Under the pieces are notes generated by a model that did no database searches, was not told the DNA's origin, and saw only the letters and a list, made by a program, of their open reading frames with translations. From contig CAAFZH010000095.1 of NCBI GenBank assembly GCA_900767495.1, positions 1 to 11,234 on the forward strand: 11,234 nt of DNA. Reading direction: 5' to 3'. This DNA comes from Clostridia bacterium (GTDB lineage: Bacteria > Bacillota > Clostridia > Christensenellales > Borkfalkiaceae). Positions 1-7,090 of this stretch are shown piece after piece (the stretch's first letter is position 1; every line of letters starts with the position of its first letter). The position numbers and the translations under genes are program-made.

Positions 1-82
1 ACGTAGGAGCCGCAACTTTATAATTGTTTGCAAATCTCTTATTTCCTCTCTGTTTGGAAACCTTATGTTTAGGAACTGCCAT
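1..82 (-). CDS. rpmF: 50S ribosomal protein L32, N-terminal part only (runs off left edge)
   Basis: Reading the minus strand from the ATG at 82-80 gives a protein starting MAVPKHKVSKQRGNKRF, then ANNYKVAAPT, with no stop before the window edge. This is the typical basic N-terminus of bacterial ribosomal protein L32, a small protein of the large ribosomal subunit. Only 27 codons are present. The C-terminal part, which carries a zinc-binding Cys cluster in many L32 proteins, lies outside, so it cannot be said whether this is the Cys-containing form. A GAGG ribosome binding site (complement of 92-95) sits nine bases before the ATG. The gene follows yceD by 26 bases with no visible terminator between them, so the two are very probably cotranscribed, as in many bacteria. 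Confidence 0.93.
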   Translation of the reverse strand, partial: MAVPKHKVSKQRGNKRFANNYKVAAPT

Positions 83-108
83 CTTTATATACCTCGCTTG
101 TTAATAGA

Positions 109-549
109 TTATTTACATTTACAGTCTTCGTGATTGAGGTTTACTCCGCAACCCGAACAAATACCCTTACAATCCTCTTTGCAAAGAACGGAAACGGGAA
201 AAGACAACAACAATTTCTCGTTTACCATTTCGGTAAGATCAACCAGTCCGCGCGAATATAAATACGCGCCGTCTGCGTTATCGTCCTCGGAAAAAATTTC
301 GTCAAACTCGACAATGTTATGGAAAATAACGTCGTCAAGACAGCGAGAACACTTCGTTGAAACAAAGTATTCTATCTCGCCTTCCGCCCACACTTCGTTA
401 CCGCCAAGCGTAAGAGTGCCGTTTACGGAAACCGGTCTTGAATATTCGGCGTCAGGTAAAGTGATTGCCGAGTCGTCCGCCTCGTAATCGAAGTGAAACG
501 AACAACTTTCTTTGCCGCTACGTTTTAATTTCTTTACGTCAATAACCAT
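109..549 (-). CDS. yceD: YceD/DUF177 family protein, large-subunit rRNA accumulation factor
   Basis: This 146-residue protein belongs to the DUF177 (YceD, YlbN in Bacillus) family, whose gene almost always precedes rpmF. The family is needed for normal accumulation of 23S rRNA, although the biochemical mechanism is not settled. Visible features are the N-terminal MVIDVKKLKRSGKES segment, a Cys pair CSRC at residues 67-70, and a C-terminal cluster with Cys123, Cys127, Cys131, Cys134, Cys143 and Cys145, which suggests metal binding. Length is normal for the family. The ATG at 549 matches the expected family N-terminus, but no Shine-Dalgarno sequence precedes it. A perfect promoter (561-589) would start transcription only about five bases upstream, so the message is probably nearly leaderless. 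The next gene is rpmF. Confidence 0.92.
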   Translation of the reverse strand: MVIDVKKLKRSGKESCSFHFDYEADDSAITLPDAEYSRPVSVNGTLTLGGNEVWAEGEIEYFVSTKCSRCLDDVIFHNIVEFDEIFSEDDNADGAYLYSRGLVDLTEMVNEKLLLSFPVSVLCKEDCKGICSGCGVNLNHEDCKCK

Positions 550-560
550 AAGGCTTATAA

Positions 561-589
561 ATTATAAACTATTTTTTAAATAATGTCAA
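561..589 (-). promoter_or_regulatory. Consensus sigma-A promoter for yceD-rpmF
   Basis: On the minus strand there is a TTGACA -35 box (complement of 584-589), a 17-base AT-rich spacer and a TATAAT -10 box (complement of 561-566). This matches the housekeeping consensus at every position. The predicted start of transcription is near 554, only about five bases before the yceD ATG at 549. The promoter lies in the ackA-yceD gap, so yceD-rpmF can be expressed independently of pta-ackA. No terminator was seen after ackA, so read-through from upstream may also contribute. Confidence 0.85.
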
Positions 590-612
590 ATTTTTAACTT
601 ACAAAAATCGCA

Positions 613-1809
613 TTATTTTGCAAGTCTTTTAGTATCGCGCGCAATAACGAGTTCTTCGTTGGTCGGAATAACCAGAACTTTGACTTTGGAGTCCGCCGCG
701 CTTATATCCGCAATGCCGTCGCCGATATGCTCGTTTTTGTAGTCGTCAATCGCCATACCCATATATTCCATATTTTCGGCAATGGCTTTTCTCACGTGCG
801 TTACGTGTTCGCCAACGCCCGCGGTAAACACTACGCAGTCTACCCCGCCGAGCGCGGCGGCGTATGCGCCGAGATACTTTTTGCATGAATACGAGAACAC
901 TTCGAGCGCGAGCGCGGCTCTGTGATTACCCTCGTTCGCCGCCGCGGTAAGGTCGCGGAAATCCGAAGAAACGCCGCTTAAACCCATAACGCCCGATTTT
1001 TTGTTAAGATAAGTAAGCGTTTCCGAAACGCTCATATTATACTTTTGTCCGAGGAACTCGACGATTGCGGGGTCGAGGTCGCCCGATCTCGTACCCATAG
1101 GCACGCCGCCGAGCGGAGTGAAACTCATAGAAGTGTCAACGCTCTTACCGCCTTTTACCGCCGAAATGGACGAACCGTTACCGAGGTGCATAGTAATAAC
1201 TTTAAAGTTTTCGTCGTTTTCTCTGCCGAGATATTTAGCCGCCTCGGACGAAACGAACCTGTGGCTCGTACCGTGGAAACCGTAACGCCTTACCTTAAAG
1301 TCGGTGTAAGCCTCGTAAGGAATACCGTAAATATACGCCTTTTCGGGCATAGTCGAATGGAAAGCGGTATCGAATACGCCCACCATGGGAACGTCGGGCA
1401 TAATGGCCTTACAAGCCTTTACGCCTATAATGTTGGCGGGTTGATGGAGAGGAGCAAGTTCGCTCAGACTTTCGATAACAGCCATATTCTCGTCGGTTAA
1501 AAGCACCGAATCGTTAAACGCCTCGCCGCTGTGGACTATTCTGTGTCCTACCGCGTCGATTTCTTTCATGGACTTAATCGCACCGTATTCTTTATCGACG
1601 AGCGCGTTTAAAACCACCTTGATAGCCTCGTTATGAGTGGGCATGGGCGAAGTTATAACCGTTTCTTTACCGTTAGCCTTATGCTTACAGAACGAACCGT
1701 CAAGACCTATTCTCTCGCAACCGCCCTTTGCGATTGCTTTTTCGGTGTCCATATCTATAAGTTGATATTTAAGCGACGAACTACCCGCGTTTATTACTAA
1801 AACTTTCAT
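613..1809 (-). CDS. ackA: Acetate kinase
   Basis: Acetate kinase interconverts acetyl phosphate plus ADP with acetate plus ATP in the cytoplasm, the substrate-level phosphorylation step of acetate fermentation. The 398-residue length is normal. Both family signatures are present: INAGSSSLKY at residues 6-15 with Asn7, and RRYGFHGTSHRF at 174-185 with His179. Other conserved positions include Arg90 (GHRIVHSG), Asp147 (VFDTAFH), His208 in MHLGNGSS, Arg240 in PMGTRSGDLDP, and a C-terminal NEE motif at 384-386 that should supply the catalytic Glu. A GGTAAGG-type ribosome binding site lies about seven bases before the ATG. The gene follows pta by 28 bases on the same strand and no terminator or separate promoter is evident, so pta-ackA should form one transcript. 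Confidence 0.97.
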   Translation of the reverse strand: MKVLVINAGSSSLKYQLIDMDTEKAIAKGGCERIGLDGSFCKHKANGKETVITSPMPTHNEAIKVVLNALVDKEYGAIKSMKEIDAVGHRIVHSGEAFNDSVLLTDENMAVIESLSELAPLHQPANIIGVKACKAIMPDVPMVGVFDTAFHSTMPEKAYIYGIPYEAYTDFKVRRYGFHGTSHRFVSSEAAKYLGRENDENFKVITMHLGNGSSISAVKGGKSVDTSMSFTPLGGVPMGTRSGDLDPAIVEFLGQKYNMSVSETLTYLNKKSGVMGLSGVSSDFRDLTAAANEGNHRAALALEVFSYSCKKYLGAYAAALGGVDCVVFTAGVGEHVTHVRKAIAENMEYMGMAIDDYKNEHIGDGIADISAADSKVKVLVIPTNEELVIARDTKRLAK

Positions 1810-1837
1810 TATAAAACCTTACCTTATTATATTTTTA

Positions 1838-2839
1838 TTATATCTGAGTCTGCAACGCCGTGATTGCAACCGCCGCGACGATATCCGCCGTATGACAACC
1901 GCGGGACAAATCGTTTATGGGTTTTGCAAGACCTTGGCAAAGAGGACCGACCGCCTGGAAACCGCCTAAACGCTCGGTATTTTTATAGTTGCTGTTGCCT
2001 GCGTCGAGATCGGGGAAAATAAGCACGTTTGCGTGTCCCGCAACCTTCGAGCCGGGGGCTTTGCTCGCGCCCACCTCGGGTACGATAGCCGCGTCGAACT
2101 GAAGTTCGCCGTCGGCAAGAACATCGGGTTCGATTTCGTGGAACTTTTCCACCGCCGCAACGACCTTATCTACGTCGGCGTGCTTAGCCGAGCCTTTGGT
2201 GGAGTGAGAAATAAACGCCACTCTCGGAGTTATGCCCGCAATGGCAACCGCGCTCTTCGCGCTCGATTGAGCGATATAAGCGAGTTGTTCGGAAGTCGGA
2301 TTCTGATTAAGTCCCGAGTCGGCGTAAATATAGCAGCCGTCCTCGCAGTATTTATTGCCGCCCTCGGGCGCAATCATCAAAAAGTACGCCGAAACGATAG
2401 GCGTGCCTTTAGCCGTTCTTATAACCTGCAAACCGGGACGAAGGGTGTTGGCGGTAGAGTGGCATGCACCCGACACCATACCGTCTACGTCGTCGGCTTT
2501 AAGCATAAGCGCGCCGAACATGGTATAATCCTTTTTAAGAGTTTCTCTCGCGAGTTCGATCGTCATGCCTTTTTCCTTGCGGAGTTCGTACAACAACTCG
2601 GCGTACTGCTCGAATTTGTCGCACTTTAAGGGGTCTACTATCGTAACGCCCGTAAGATCGACTTCGGGATTGTTTTTTCTTATTTCTTCTTCGTTACCGA
2701 GCAAAGTGATTTTGGCTATTCCCTCTTTCACCGAATCCGCGGCGGCTTGCACCACCCTCTTATCTTCGCCTTCGGGAAGAACTATATGCTTGCCCAGCAG
2801 CGACGCTCTTTTTTTAACATCGTCTAAAACTTTTGACAT
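1838..2839 (-). CDS. pta: Phosphate acetyltransferase
   Basis: Phosphotransacetylase converts acetyl-CoA plus phosphate to acetyl phosphate plus CoA, supplying acetate kinase next door. The 333-residue protein is the short, single-domain form typical of Bacillota and methanogens, without the N-terminal regulatory extension of enterobacterial Pta. Recognisable motifs are LPEGEDKR (21-28), ADGELQFDAA (242-251), FPDLDAGNSNYKNTER (275-290) and GPLCQGLAKPINDLSRGC (298-315). The last holds Ser312-Arg313, which correspond to the active-site Ser-Arg pair of the family. The ATG at 2839 is preceded by an AAGGAG site (complement of 2844-2849), four bases away. Its promoter is predicted at 2928-2956, facing away from tmcAL. 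Confidence 0.96.
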   Translation of the reverse strand: MSKVLDDVKKRASLLGKHIVLPEGEDKRVVQAAADSVKEGIAKITLLGNEEEIRKNNPEVDLTGVTIVDPLKCDKFEQYAELLYELRKEKGMTIELARETLKKDYTMFGALMLKADDVDGMVSGACHSTANTLRPGLQVIRTAKGTPIVSAYFLMIAPEGGNKYCEDGCYIYADSGLNQNPTSEQLAYIAQSSAKSAVAIAGITPRVAFISHSTKGSAKHADVDKVVAAVEKFHEIEPDVLADGELQFDAAIVPEVGASKAPGSKVAGHANVLIFPDLDAGNSNYKNTERLGGFQAVGPLCQGLAKPINDLSRGCHTADIVAAVAITALQTQI

Positions 2840-2875
2840 AATGCTCCTTTTCAGCGGCGAAATGCGTTCAATCGC

Positions 2876-2904
2876 TTGAAATTTTTCGCGCGTTGGTATA
2901 AAAT
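2876..2904 (+). promoter_or_regulatory. Candidate sigma-A promoter for tmcAL
   Basis: On the plus strand, TTGAAA (2876-2881), a 17-base spacer and TAAAAT (2899-2904) form a plausible housekeeping promoter. Its predicted start is near 2911, about 70 bases before the tmcAL start codon. It is weaker than the opposing pta promoter. Other AT-rich hexamers in this gap could serve instead. Confidence 0.55.
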
Positions 2905-2927
2905 GTTATTAAATTAACGATATTTAC

Positions 2928-2956
2928 ATTATACACCAAAAAAGAATAAATATCAA
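2928..2956 (-). promoter_or_regulatory. Predicted sigma-A promoter for pta-ackA
   Basis: On the minus strand, TTGATA (complement of 2951-2956), a 17-base T-rich spacer and TATAAT (complement of 2928-2933) form a near-consensus promoter. Transcription should begin around 2921, leaving a leader of about 80 bases before pta. It lies back to back with the candidate tmcAL promoter at 2876-2904, so the two polymerases would transcribe through each other's core promoter. Confidence 0.8.
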
Positions 2957-2982
2957 CGAAAAAACCGCGATAGGAGCGTATT

Positions 2983-4158
2983 TTGAAAATTTGTTTTGCG
3001 ATATGCGAATATAACCCCTTTCACAACGGGCATTTAAAGCATCTGGAATATATAAAAGAAAAAATAAAACCCGACGCCGTGGCGATTATTATGAGCGGAG
3101 ATTTTACTCAACGCGGAGAAATAGCCGTCCTCGATAAATACACCCGCGCCGAACACGCGATTAAGGCGGGCGCGGACGTGGTTTTCGAATTGCCTGCTAT
3201 TTTTGCCGCCGCGCCCGCCGAAATATTCGCAAAAGGCGCGATAAGCATTATAAACCGCGTACACGGCGAAAAGGTGCTTTGTTTCGGAACGGAAAGCGCG
3301 GAAAAAGAAAAACTGTTGTCAACCGCCGCCGCGCTTATAAACGAAACCAAAGAATTTAAAAAACTTTACAAAGAAGAGTTGAAAACGGGCATACCGAGCA
3401 TAAAAGCGAAAATAAACGCGCTTAACAAAATGAACGTCGAAAATCTCGACTTCGAGTTGCTTAAAAGCCCCAACAACATTCTTGCGGTGGAATACGCAAA
3501 AGCGGTGCTTTCGTATAAGTCGGACGTAACGCTCGAACCGATTTTACGCCAAGGCGCGGCTTACGACGACGCCGAACTTAAAAAAGGCGTTTCTTCCGCG
3601 CTCGCCATAAGACAGGCGATTACGGACGGAAAATTAAAAAAGGTCAAGGACGCCGTACCGGGTTTCGTTTACGCCGACCTGCCCGACAAACTGCCCTGCG
3701 CCGACGATATTATATTTTATTCTCTTTTAAAAACGCCTAAAAGCGAAATGGCTAAAATACTCGATTGCAACGAAGGGTTGGAAAACAGAATAAAAGCGCT
3801 CGCATGCAACTGTTTAACTCTTGACGAACTTAAAGAAAAACTTAAAACCAAGCGTTACACTTACGCCAGGCTTTCGCGCATACTGCTTTCCTGCATGCTC
3901 GGCATAGACGAAAAACTTATAAGAAAAAGTCTTGAACAAGAATTGTATTTGAAAGTTCTTGCAATCAACAAACAAAAAACCGACTTACTTTCATATTTCG
4001 ATAAAAATTCCGACTTGCCGCTGATAACGCGCAAAAGCGACGCTTTGAAATTGGACGGCGTTGCGGCGGAATGTTTTAAAAAAGATGTTTTCGCTAATCT
4101 GGTATTCGATTTTATAAACGGTAAGAAAACCAACGAGTACGAAATGAAAATGGTATAA
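2983..4158 (+). CDS. tmcAL: tRNA(Met) cytidine acetate ligase (TmcAL, YlbM family)
   Basis: TmcAL activates acetate with ATP to acetyl-AMP and transfers the acetyl group to the wobble cytidine (C34) of elongator tRNA-Met, giving N4-acetylcytidine. The 391-residue protein has the nucleotidyltransferase-like N-terminus of the family: ICEYNPFHNGH at residues 7-17 with the HxGH-type motif at 14-17, then MSGDFTQRGE (37-46), KYTRAEHAIKAGADVVFELP, and CFGTES around 100-105. LRQGAAYDD and SALAIRQAI, also typical, follow near 190-213. The start is a TTG at 2983, chosen because it gives the correct family N-terminus and has an AGGAG site (2972-2976) six bases upstream. The gene is divergent from pta-ackA, which makes its substrate acetate, and ends in a shared terminator with the convergent lyase. 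Confidence 0.94.
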   Translation: MKICFAICEYNPFHNGHLKHLEYIKEKIKPDAVAIIMSGDFTQRGEIAVLDKYTRAEHAIKAGADVVFELPAIFAAAPAEIFAKGAISIINRVHGEKVLCFGTESAEKEKLLSTAAALINETKEFKKLYKEELKTGIPSIKAKINALNKMNVENLDFELLKSPNNILAVEYAKAVLSYKSDVTLEPILRQGAAYDDAELKKGVSSALAIRQAITDGKLKKVKDAVPGFVYADLPDKLPCADDIIFYSLLKTPKSEMAKILDCNEGLENRIKALACNCLTLDELKEKLKTKRYTYARLSRILLSCMLGIDEKLIRKSLEQELYLKVLAINKQKTDLLSYFDKNSDLPLITRKSDALKLDGVAAECFKKDVFANLVFDFINGKKTNEYEMKMV

Positions 4159-4164
4159 ATATAT

Positions 4165-4191
4165 GCGGCGCGCCGAATTTCGGCGCGCCGC
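4165..4191. terminator. Bidirectional intrinsic terminator between tmcAL and the lyase
   Basis: A perfect inverted repeat has a 12-bp, almost entirely G+C stem (4165-4176 paired with 4180-4191) and a three-base loop. It begins seven bases after the tmcAL stop and ends seven bases before the lyase stop on the other strand. The flanks are AT-rich on both sides (GTTTAAATT on the plus strand, ATATATTTA on the minus), without a long uninterrupted T run. Its place between two convergent genes supports termination in both directions. Confidence 0.85.
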
Positions 4192-4198
4192 GTTTAAA

Positions 4199-5476
4199 TT
4201 AAAAGTTGATGATTCCCGCGTTGACAAGTTCCTGCAAAGAACAGAGAATACCTATCTTTGCGTGCGCCCACGTCAGACCGCCCTGAAAATATACGGCGTA
4301 AGGCTCGCGGATAGGACCGTCGGCGGAAAGTTCGATAGACGAACCCTGCACGAACGCGCCCGCCGCCATTATAACTTTACTGTCATAACCGGGCATATCC
4401 CACGGAATAGGCGTAACGTAACTATCTACGGGCGCAGCCTCCTGTATACCCTTACAAAAAGCGCACATGGCCTCTTCGCTGCCGAGTTCTACCGCCTGAA
4501 TTATATCGTGTCTGTCCTCGTCGGCGTCGGGGAAACATTTATAACCGAGTTTCTGATACACGTTCGCGGCGAAAATCGCGCCTTTCAGCGCGCCCGCGGT
4601 TACGGTAGGAGCAAGGAAAAAGCCCTGATAAAAACTTTGCATTACGCCGAGGCTCGCGCCGACTTCCTGCCCGAGTCCCGGTGCGGAAAGACGATATGCG
4701 CATCTGTCCACGCATTCCTGCGTTCCGCAAATATAACCGCCTACGGGAGCAAGTCCGCCGCCGGGATTCTTTATAAGCGACCCCACGACCATATCCGCGC
4801 CGTAGTCCGACGGCTCTTCGGTTTCAACGAATTCGCCGTAACAGTTGTCTACCATTACCTTTACCGACGGTTTGATTTTTTTGACGAACGATATAAGTTC
4901 GCCTATTTGTTTAACCGAAAAAGTCGGGCGGGTCTGATACCCCTTACTGCGCTGAATGGTAACGAGCGCGGTTTTTTCGTTTATGGCTTTTGCGATATTG
5001 TCGTAATCGAACGAACCGTCTGCCAACAAATCCACTTGTCTGTAAGTTACGCCGTATTCTTTAAGCGAGCATTTGGATTCCCTTATGCCGATAACCTCTT
5101 CGAGAGTGTCGTAAGGCTTGCCTACGGGCGATAAAAGTTCGTCGCCGGGCAAAAGATTAGCCGAAAGAGCGACGGTTAAAGCGTGAGTACCGCAAACTAT
5201 TTGCGGACGAACGAGCGCAGCCTCGGTATGAAAAGTTTCGCTGTATACTTTTTCGATTTTATCCCTGCCCACGTCGTTATAACCGTAACCCGTGGAGGCG
5301 GCGAAACAAGCGACGTCCACCCTCGCCTTTTGCATAGCGGCAAGCACTTTGCATTGATTGTATTCCGCTATTTTATCTATTTTTTCAAACCTGTCTTTAA
5401 GACCGTCTATTATCTTTTCGCCGTACTCGTATACTTCCTTGGAAATACCGAGTTTTTCATACGCTCTGTAAAACAT
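4199..5476 (-). CDS. PLP-dependent lyase, methionine gamma-lyase/aluminium-resistance family (YnbB-like)
   Basis: This is a fold-type I pyridoxal-phosphate enzyme of the family annotated as methionine gamma-lyase or aluminium resistance protein (YnbB in Bacillus). The in vivo reaction is not firmly established; a C-S lyase activity on a sulfur amino acid is usually assumed. Numbering from a possible GTG at 5482, the protein has FAASTGYGYNDVGRDKIE near 60-77, VRPQIVCGTHAL (91-102), the cofactor Asp212 in MVDNCYGEF, and the probable Schiff-base Lys238 in GSLIKNPGGGLAP. I prefer the ATG at 5476, giving 425 residues, because GGAG sits five bases before it whereas the same site would overlap the GTG. 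The gene has its own strong promoter and follows the ABC importer genes. Sequence alone does not show whether it shares their substrate. Confidence 0.88.
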   Translation of the reverse strand: MFYRAYEKLGISKEVYEYGEKIIDGLKDRFEKIDKIAEYNQCKVLAAMQKARVDVACFAASTGYGYNDVGRDKIEKVYSETFHTEAALVRPQIVCGTHALTVALSANLLPGDELLSPVGKPYDTLEEVIGIRESKCSLKEYGVTYRQVDLLADGSFDYDNIAKAINEKTALVTIQRSKGYQTRPTFSVKQIGELISFVKKIKPSVKVMVDNCYGEFVETEEPSDYGADMVVGSLIKNPGGGLAPVGGYICGTQECVDRCAYRLSAPGLGQEVGASLGVMQSFYQGFFLAPTVTAGALKGAIFAANVYQKLGYKCFPDADEDRHDIIQAVELGSEEAMCAFCKGIQEAAPVDSYVTPIPWDMPGYDSKVIMAAGAFVQGSSIELSADGPIREPYAVYFQGGLTWAHAKIGILCSLQELVNAGIINF

Positions 5477-5502
5477 AAACACTCCGAATAATTGATTGTA
5501 CG

Positions 5503-5531
5503 ATTATATCATTTACCGCCGTTTTTGGCAA
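5503..5531 (-). promoter_or_regulatory. Sigma-A promoter of the PLP lyase gene
   Basis: On the minus strand, TTGCCA (complement of 5526-5531), a 17-base spacer and TATAAT (complement of 5503-5508) make a strong housekeeping promoter. Transcription should start near 5496, giving a leader of about 20 bases that holds the GGAG ribosome binding site. It starts just downstream of the hairpin that follows the ABC ATPase gene. Confidence 0.82.
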
Positions 5532-5536
5532 ACGAT

Positions 5537-5579
5537 TAGCCGAGTAAACGCAAATATTTTTCTTTGCTTTACTCGGCTA
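5537..5579 (-). terminator. Long hairpin at the end of the ABC importer operon, probable terminator
   Basis: Arms 5537-5548 and 5568-5579 pair perfectly over 12 bp (TAGCCGAGTAAA with its complement). A second five-pair helix (5550-5554 with 5563-5567) stacks inside after a single bulged base, leaving an eight-base loop. The hairpin starts three bases after the ATPase stop codon. The minus-strand sequence after it (ATCGTTTGCC) has no clean T run, so termination may be weak or the hairpin may mainly protect the mRNA 3' end. Confidence 0.6.
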
Positions 5580-5582
5580 TAA

Positions 5583-6320
5583 TCACTGTTGTAAAACTCG
5601 CGATAAAAATTCGCGGGTACGCTTTTCTTTGGGCGAATTGAAAATTTCTTTGGGGTCGCCCTCTTCCACGACTACGCCGCCGTCCATAAATATAACTTTG
5701 TTGGAAACGTCGCGCGCAAAAGACATTTCGTGCGTAACGACTATCATAGTAAGTCCGCTGTCTGCCAAATCGCGCATAACCGACAATACCTCGCCTACCA
5801 TTTCGGGATCGAGCGCGGAAGTAGGCTCGTCGAACAAAATCACGTCGGGATTCATAGAAAGCGCGCGGGCAATGGCAACACGTTGTTTTTGTCCGCCCGA
5901 AAGTTGAGCGGGGCGAGCGTCCCTATACGCACTCATTCCTACTTTTTCGAGATAATTAAGCGCGATTTTAGTTGCCTCCGCTTTATTTCGCTTTAAAACC
6001 GTAACCTGCGGCTTTACGCAGTTGTTTAAAACGTTCATATTGTTGAACAAATTAAACGACTGAAAAACCATAGTTACTTTGGAGCGATATTCGGTTAATT
6101 TTACGCCTTTTTCGGCGATGTTTTGTCCGTTGAAAAGTATTGCGCCGTCGGTAGGTTCTTCCAAAAGATTTATACAGCGGAGCATGGTACTTTTACCCGA
6201 ACCCGAAGGTCCTATAACGGATATTACGTCGCCGCGATCGACCTCGAAAGAAATTCCTTTTAAAATCTCGTTATCGCCGAACGACTTTTTAAGATTTTCT
6301 ATTTTTAATACGCAGTCCAT
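5583..6320 (-). CDS. Amino acid ABC transporter ATP-binding protein (probable lysine importer)
   Basis: This 245-residue protein is the ATPase subunit of a polar amino acid ABC importer (GlnQ/HisP class) and should work as a cytoplasmic dimer on the permease encoded just upstream. All ATPase motifs are intact: Walker A GPSGSGKST (37-45), Q-loop Gln87 in VFQSFNLF, signature LSGGQKQR (140-147), Walker B ILFDEP (161-166) with DPE after it, and the switch His197 in VVTHEM. Length is typical. GGGAG precedes the ATG by seven bases, and only four bases separate it from the permease stop, so the genes are cotranscribed. Lysine is inferred as substrate from the riboswitch at the head of the operon. 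The ATPase sequence itself does not determine specificity. Confidence 0.95.
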   Translation of the reverse strand: MDCVLKIENLKKSFGDNEILKGISFEVDRGDVISVIGPSGSGKSTMLRCINLLEEPTDGAILFNGQNIAEKGVKLTEYRSKVTMVFQSFNLFNNMNVLNNCVKPQVTVLKRNKAEATKIALNYLEKVGMSAYRDARPAQLSGGQKQRVAIARALSMNPDVILFDEPTSALDPEMVGEVLSVMRDLADSGLTMIVVTHEMSFARDVSNKVIFMDGGVVVEEGDPKEIFNSPKEKRTREFLSRVLQQ

Positions 6321-6324
6321 ACGT

Positions 6325-7089
6325 TTACTCCCCCTTTACGTGAATTTCGGCGTCGACGTCTGTTTGCGAGCCGAAAACGGTATAATTCTTTTTGCCTTCG
6401 AGTTTCTTTTCCAAAAGCCGCAAGAGCCTCGTAACGGTAAAAGTAAGAATAAAGTATATAATGGCTATCAACAAATAAGTAGAGAACATCTTTGCCGTCA
6501 TTGCGGCGATAGTCGTCGCCTGAAAGTACAATTCCGTAAAACCTATAACGTTAAGAACCGAAGTATCCTTAATATTTATAACGAACTCGTTGGCAACGCT
6601 CGGCAGTATATTGCGCAAAACTTGCGGTATAACCACGTGAACCATAGTTTGGAAATGCGTCATACCTACCGCCTGCGCGCCTTCGAACTGCCCTTTATCG
6701 ACGGAGATAATTCCGCCGCGGACTATTTCCGCCATATACGCGCCCGTGTTTATGGATACGATTATAAGTCCCGAAAACACCACGTCGAGCGTTCTGCCGC
6801 CGTTAAGCATCGCATAACCCCAAAATATAACCATTGCCTGCACCATCATAGGCGTGCCGCGGAATATTTCGATATAAGCGGACAATATAAAATCGGCTAT
6901 TTTTTTAAGCACCCGCAAAACTTTGTTTTTAGAGGCGGGAATAGTACGAAAAACGCCTATAAGCAAGCCTATCAACAATCCGAGCAAAGTACCTAACAGC
7001 GAAACGAGCAGCGTGTACCCGACGCCTTGCGCAAGCCAAGAGCCGTATTTAAGCAATATATCGCGCATCGAAACGAACACGTTTTCCAT
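6325..7089 (-). CDS. Amino acid ABC transporter permease (HisM/GlnP type)
   Basis: This 254-residue inner-membrane subunit belongs to the His/Glu/Gln/Arg/opine permease family. It has long hydrophobic segments at about 22-47, 66-93, 103-120 and 203-222, consistent with about five membrane helices. IEIFRGTPMMVQ (73-84) is a family hallmark. The EAA loop that docks on the ATPase is at about 136-157 (FEGAQAVGM...VIPQ). Only one permease gene is present, so it should act as a homodimer. A GAGGG ribosome binding site inside the end of the binding-protein gene lies five bases before the ATG, and the two genes are one base apart (TAATATG), which implies translational coupling. Confidence 0.94.
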   Translation of the reverse strand: MENVFVSMRDILLKYGSWLAQGVGYTLLVSLLGTLLGLLIGLLIGVFRTIPASKNKVLRVLKKIADFILSAYIEIFRGTPMMVQAMVIFWGYAMLNGGRTLDVVFSGLIIVSINTGAYMAEIVRGGIISVDKGQFEGAQAVGMTHFQTMVHVVIPQVLRNILPSVANEFVINIKDTSVLNVIGFTELYFQATTIAAMTAKMFSTYLLIAIIYFILTFTVTRLLRLLEKKLEGKKNYTVFGSQTDVDAEIHVKGE

Positions 7090-7090
7090 A

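Noticed and set aside
2033..2629. A 198-codon plus-strand frame inside pta
   Set aside because: It is antisense to the fully conserved phosphate acetyltransferase and has no ribosome binding site or recognisable motif.
4163..5134. A 323-codon open frame on the plus strand, antisense to the PLP lyase
   Set aside because: It is rich in Arg, Tyr and Phe with no recognisable domain, and its start lies inside the terminator. The opposite strand encodes a complete known protein family. Codon bias of the real gene creates long antisense frames.
5477..5482. GTG at 5482 as the start of the PLP lyase
   Set aside because: The only Shine-Dalgarno sequence, GGAG, abuts and partly overlaps this GTG but stands five bases before the ATG at 5474-5476, so the ATG is preferred.
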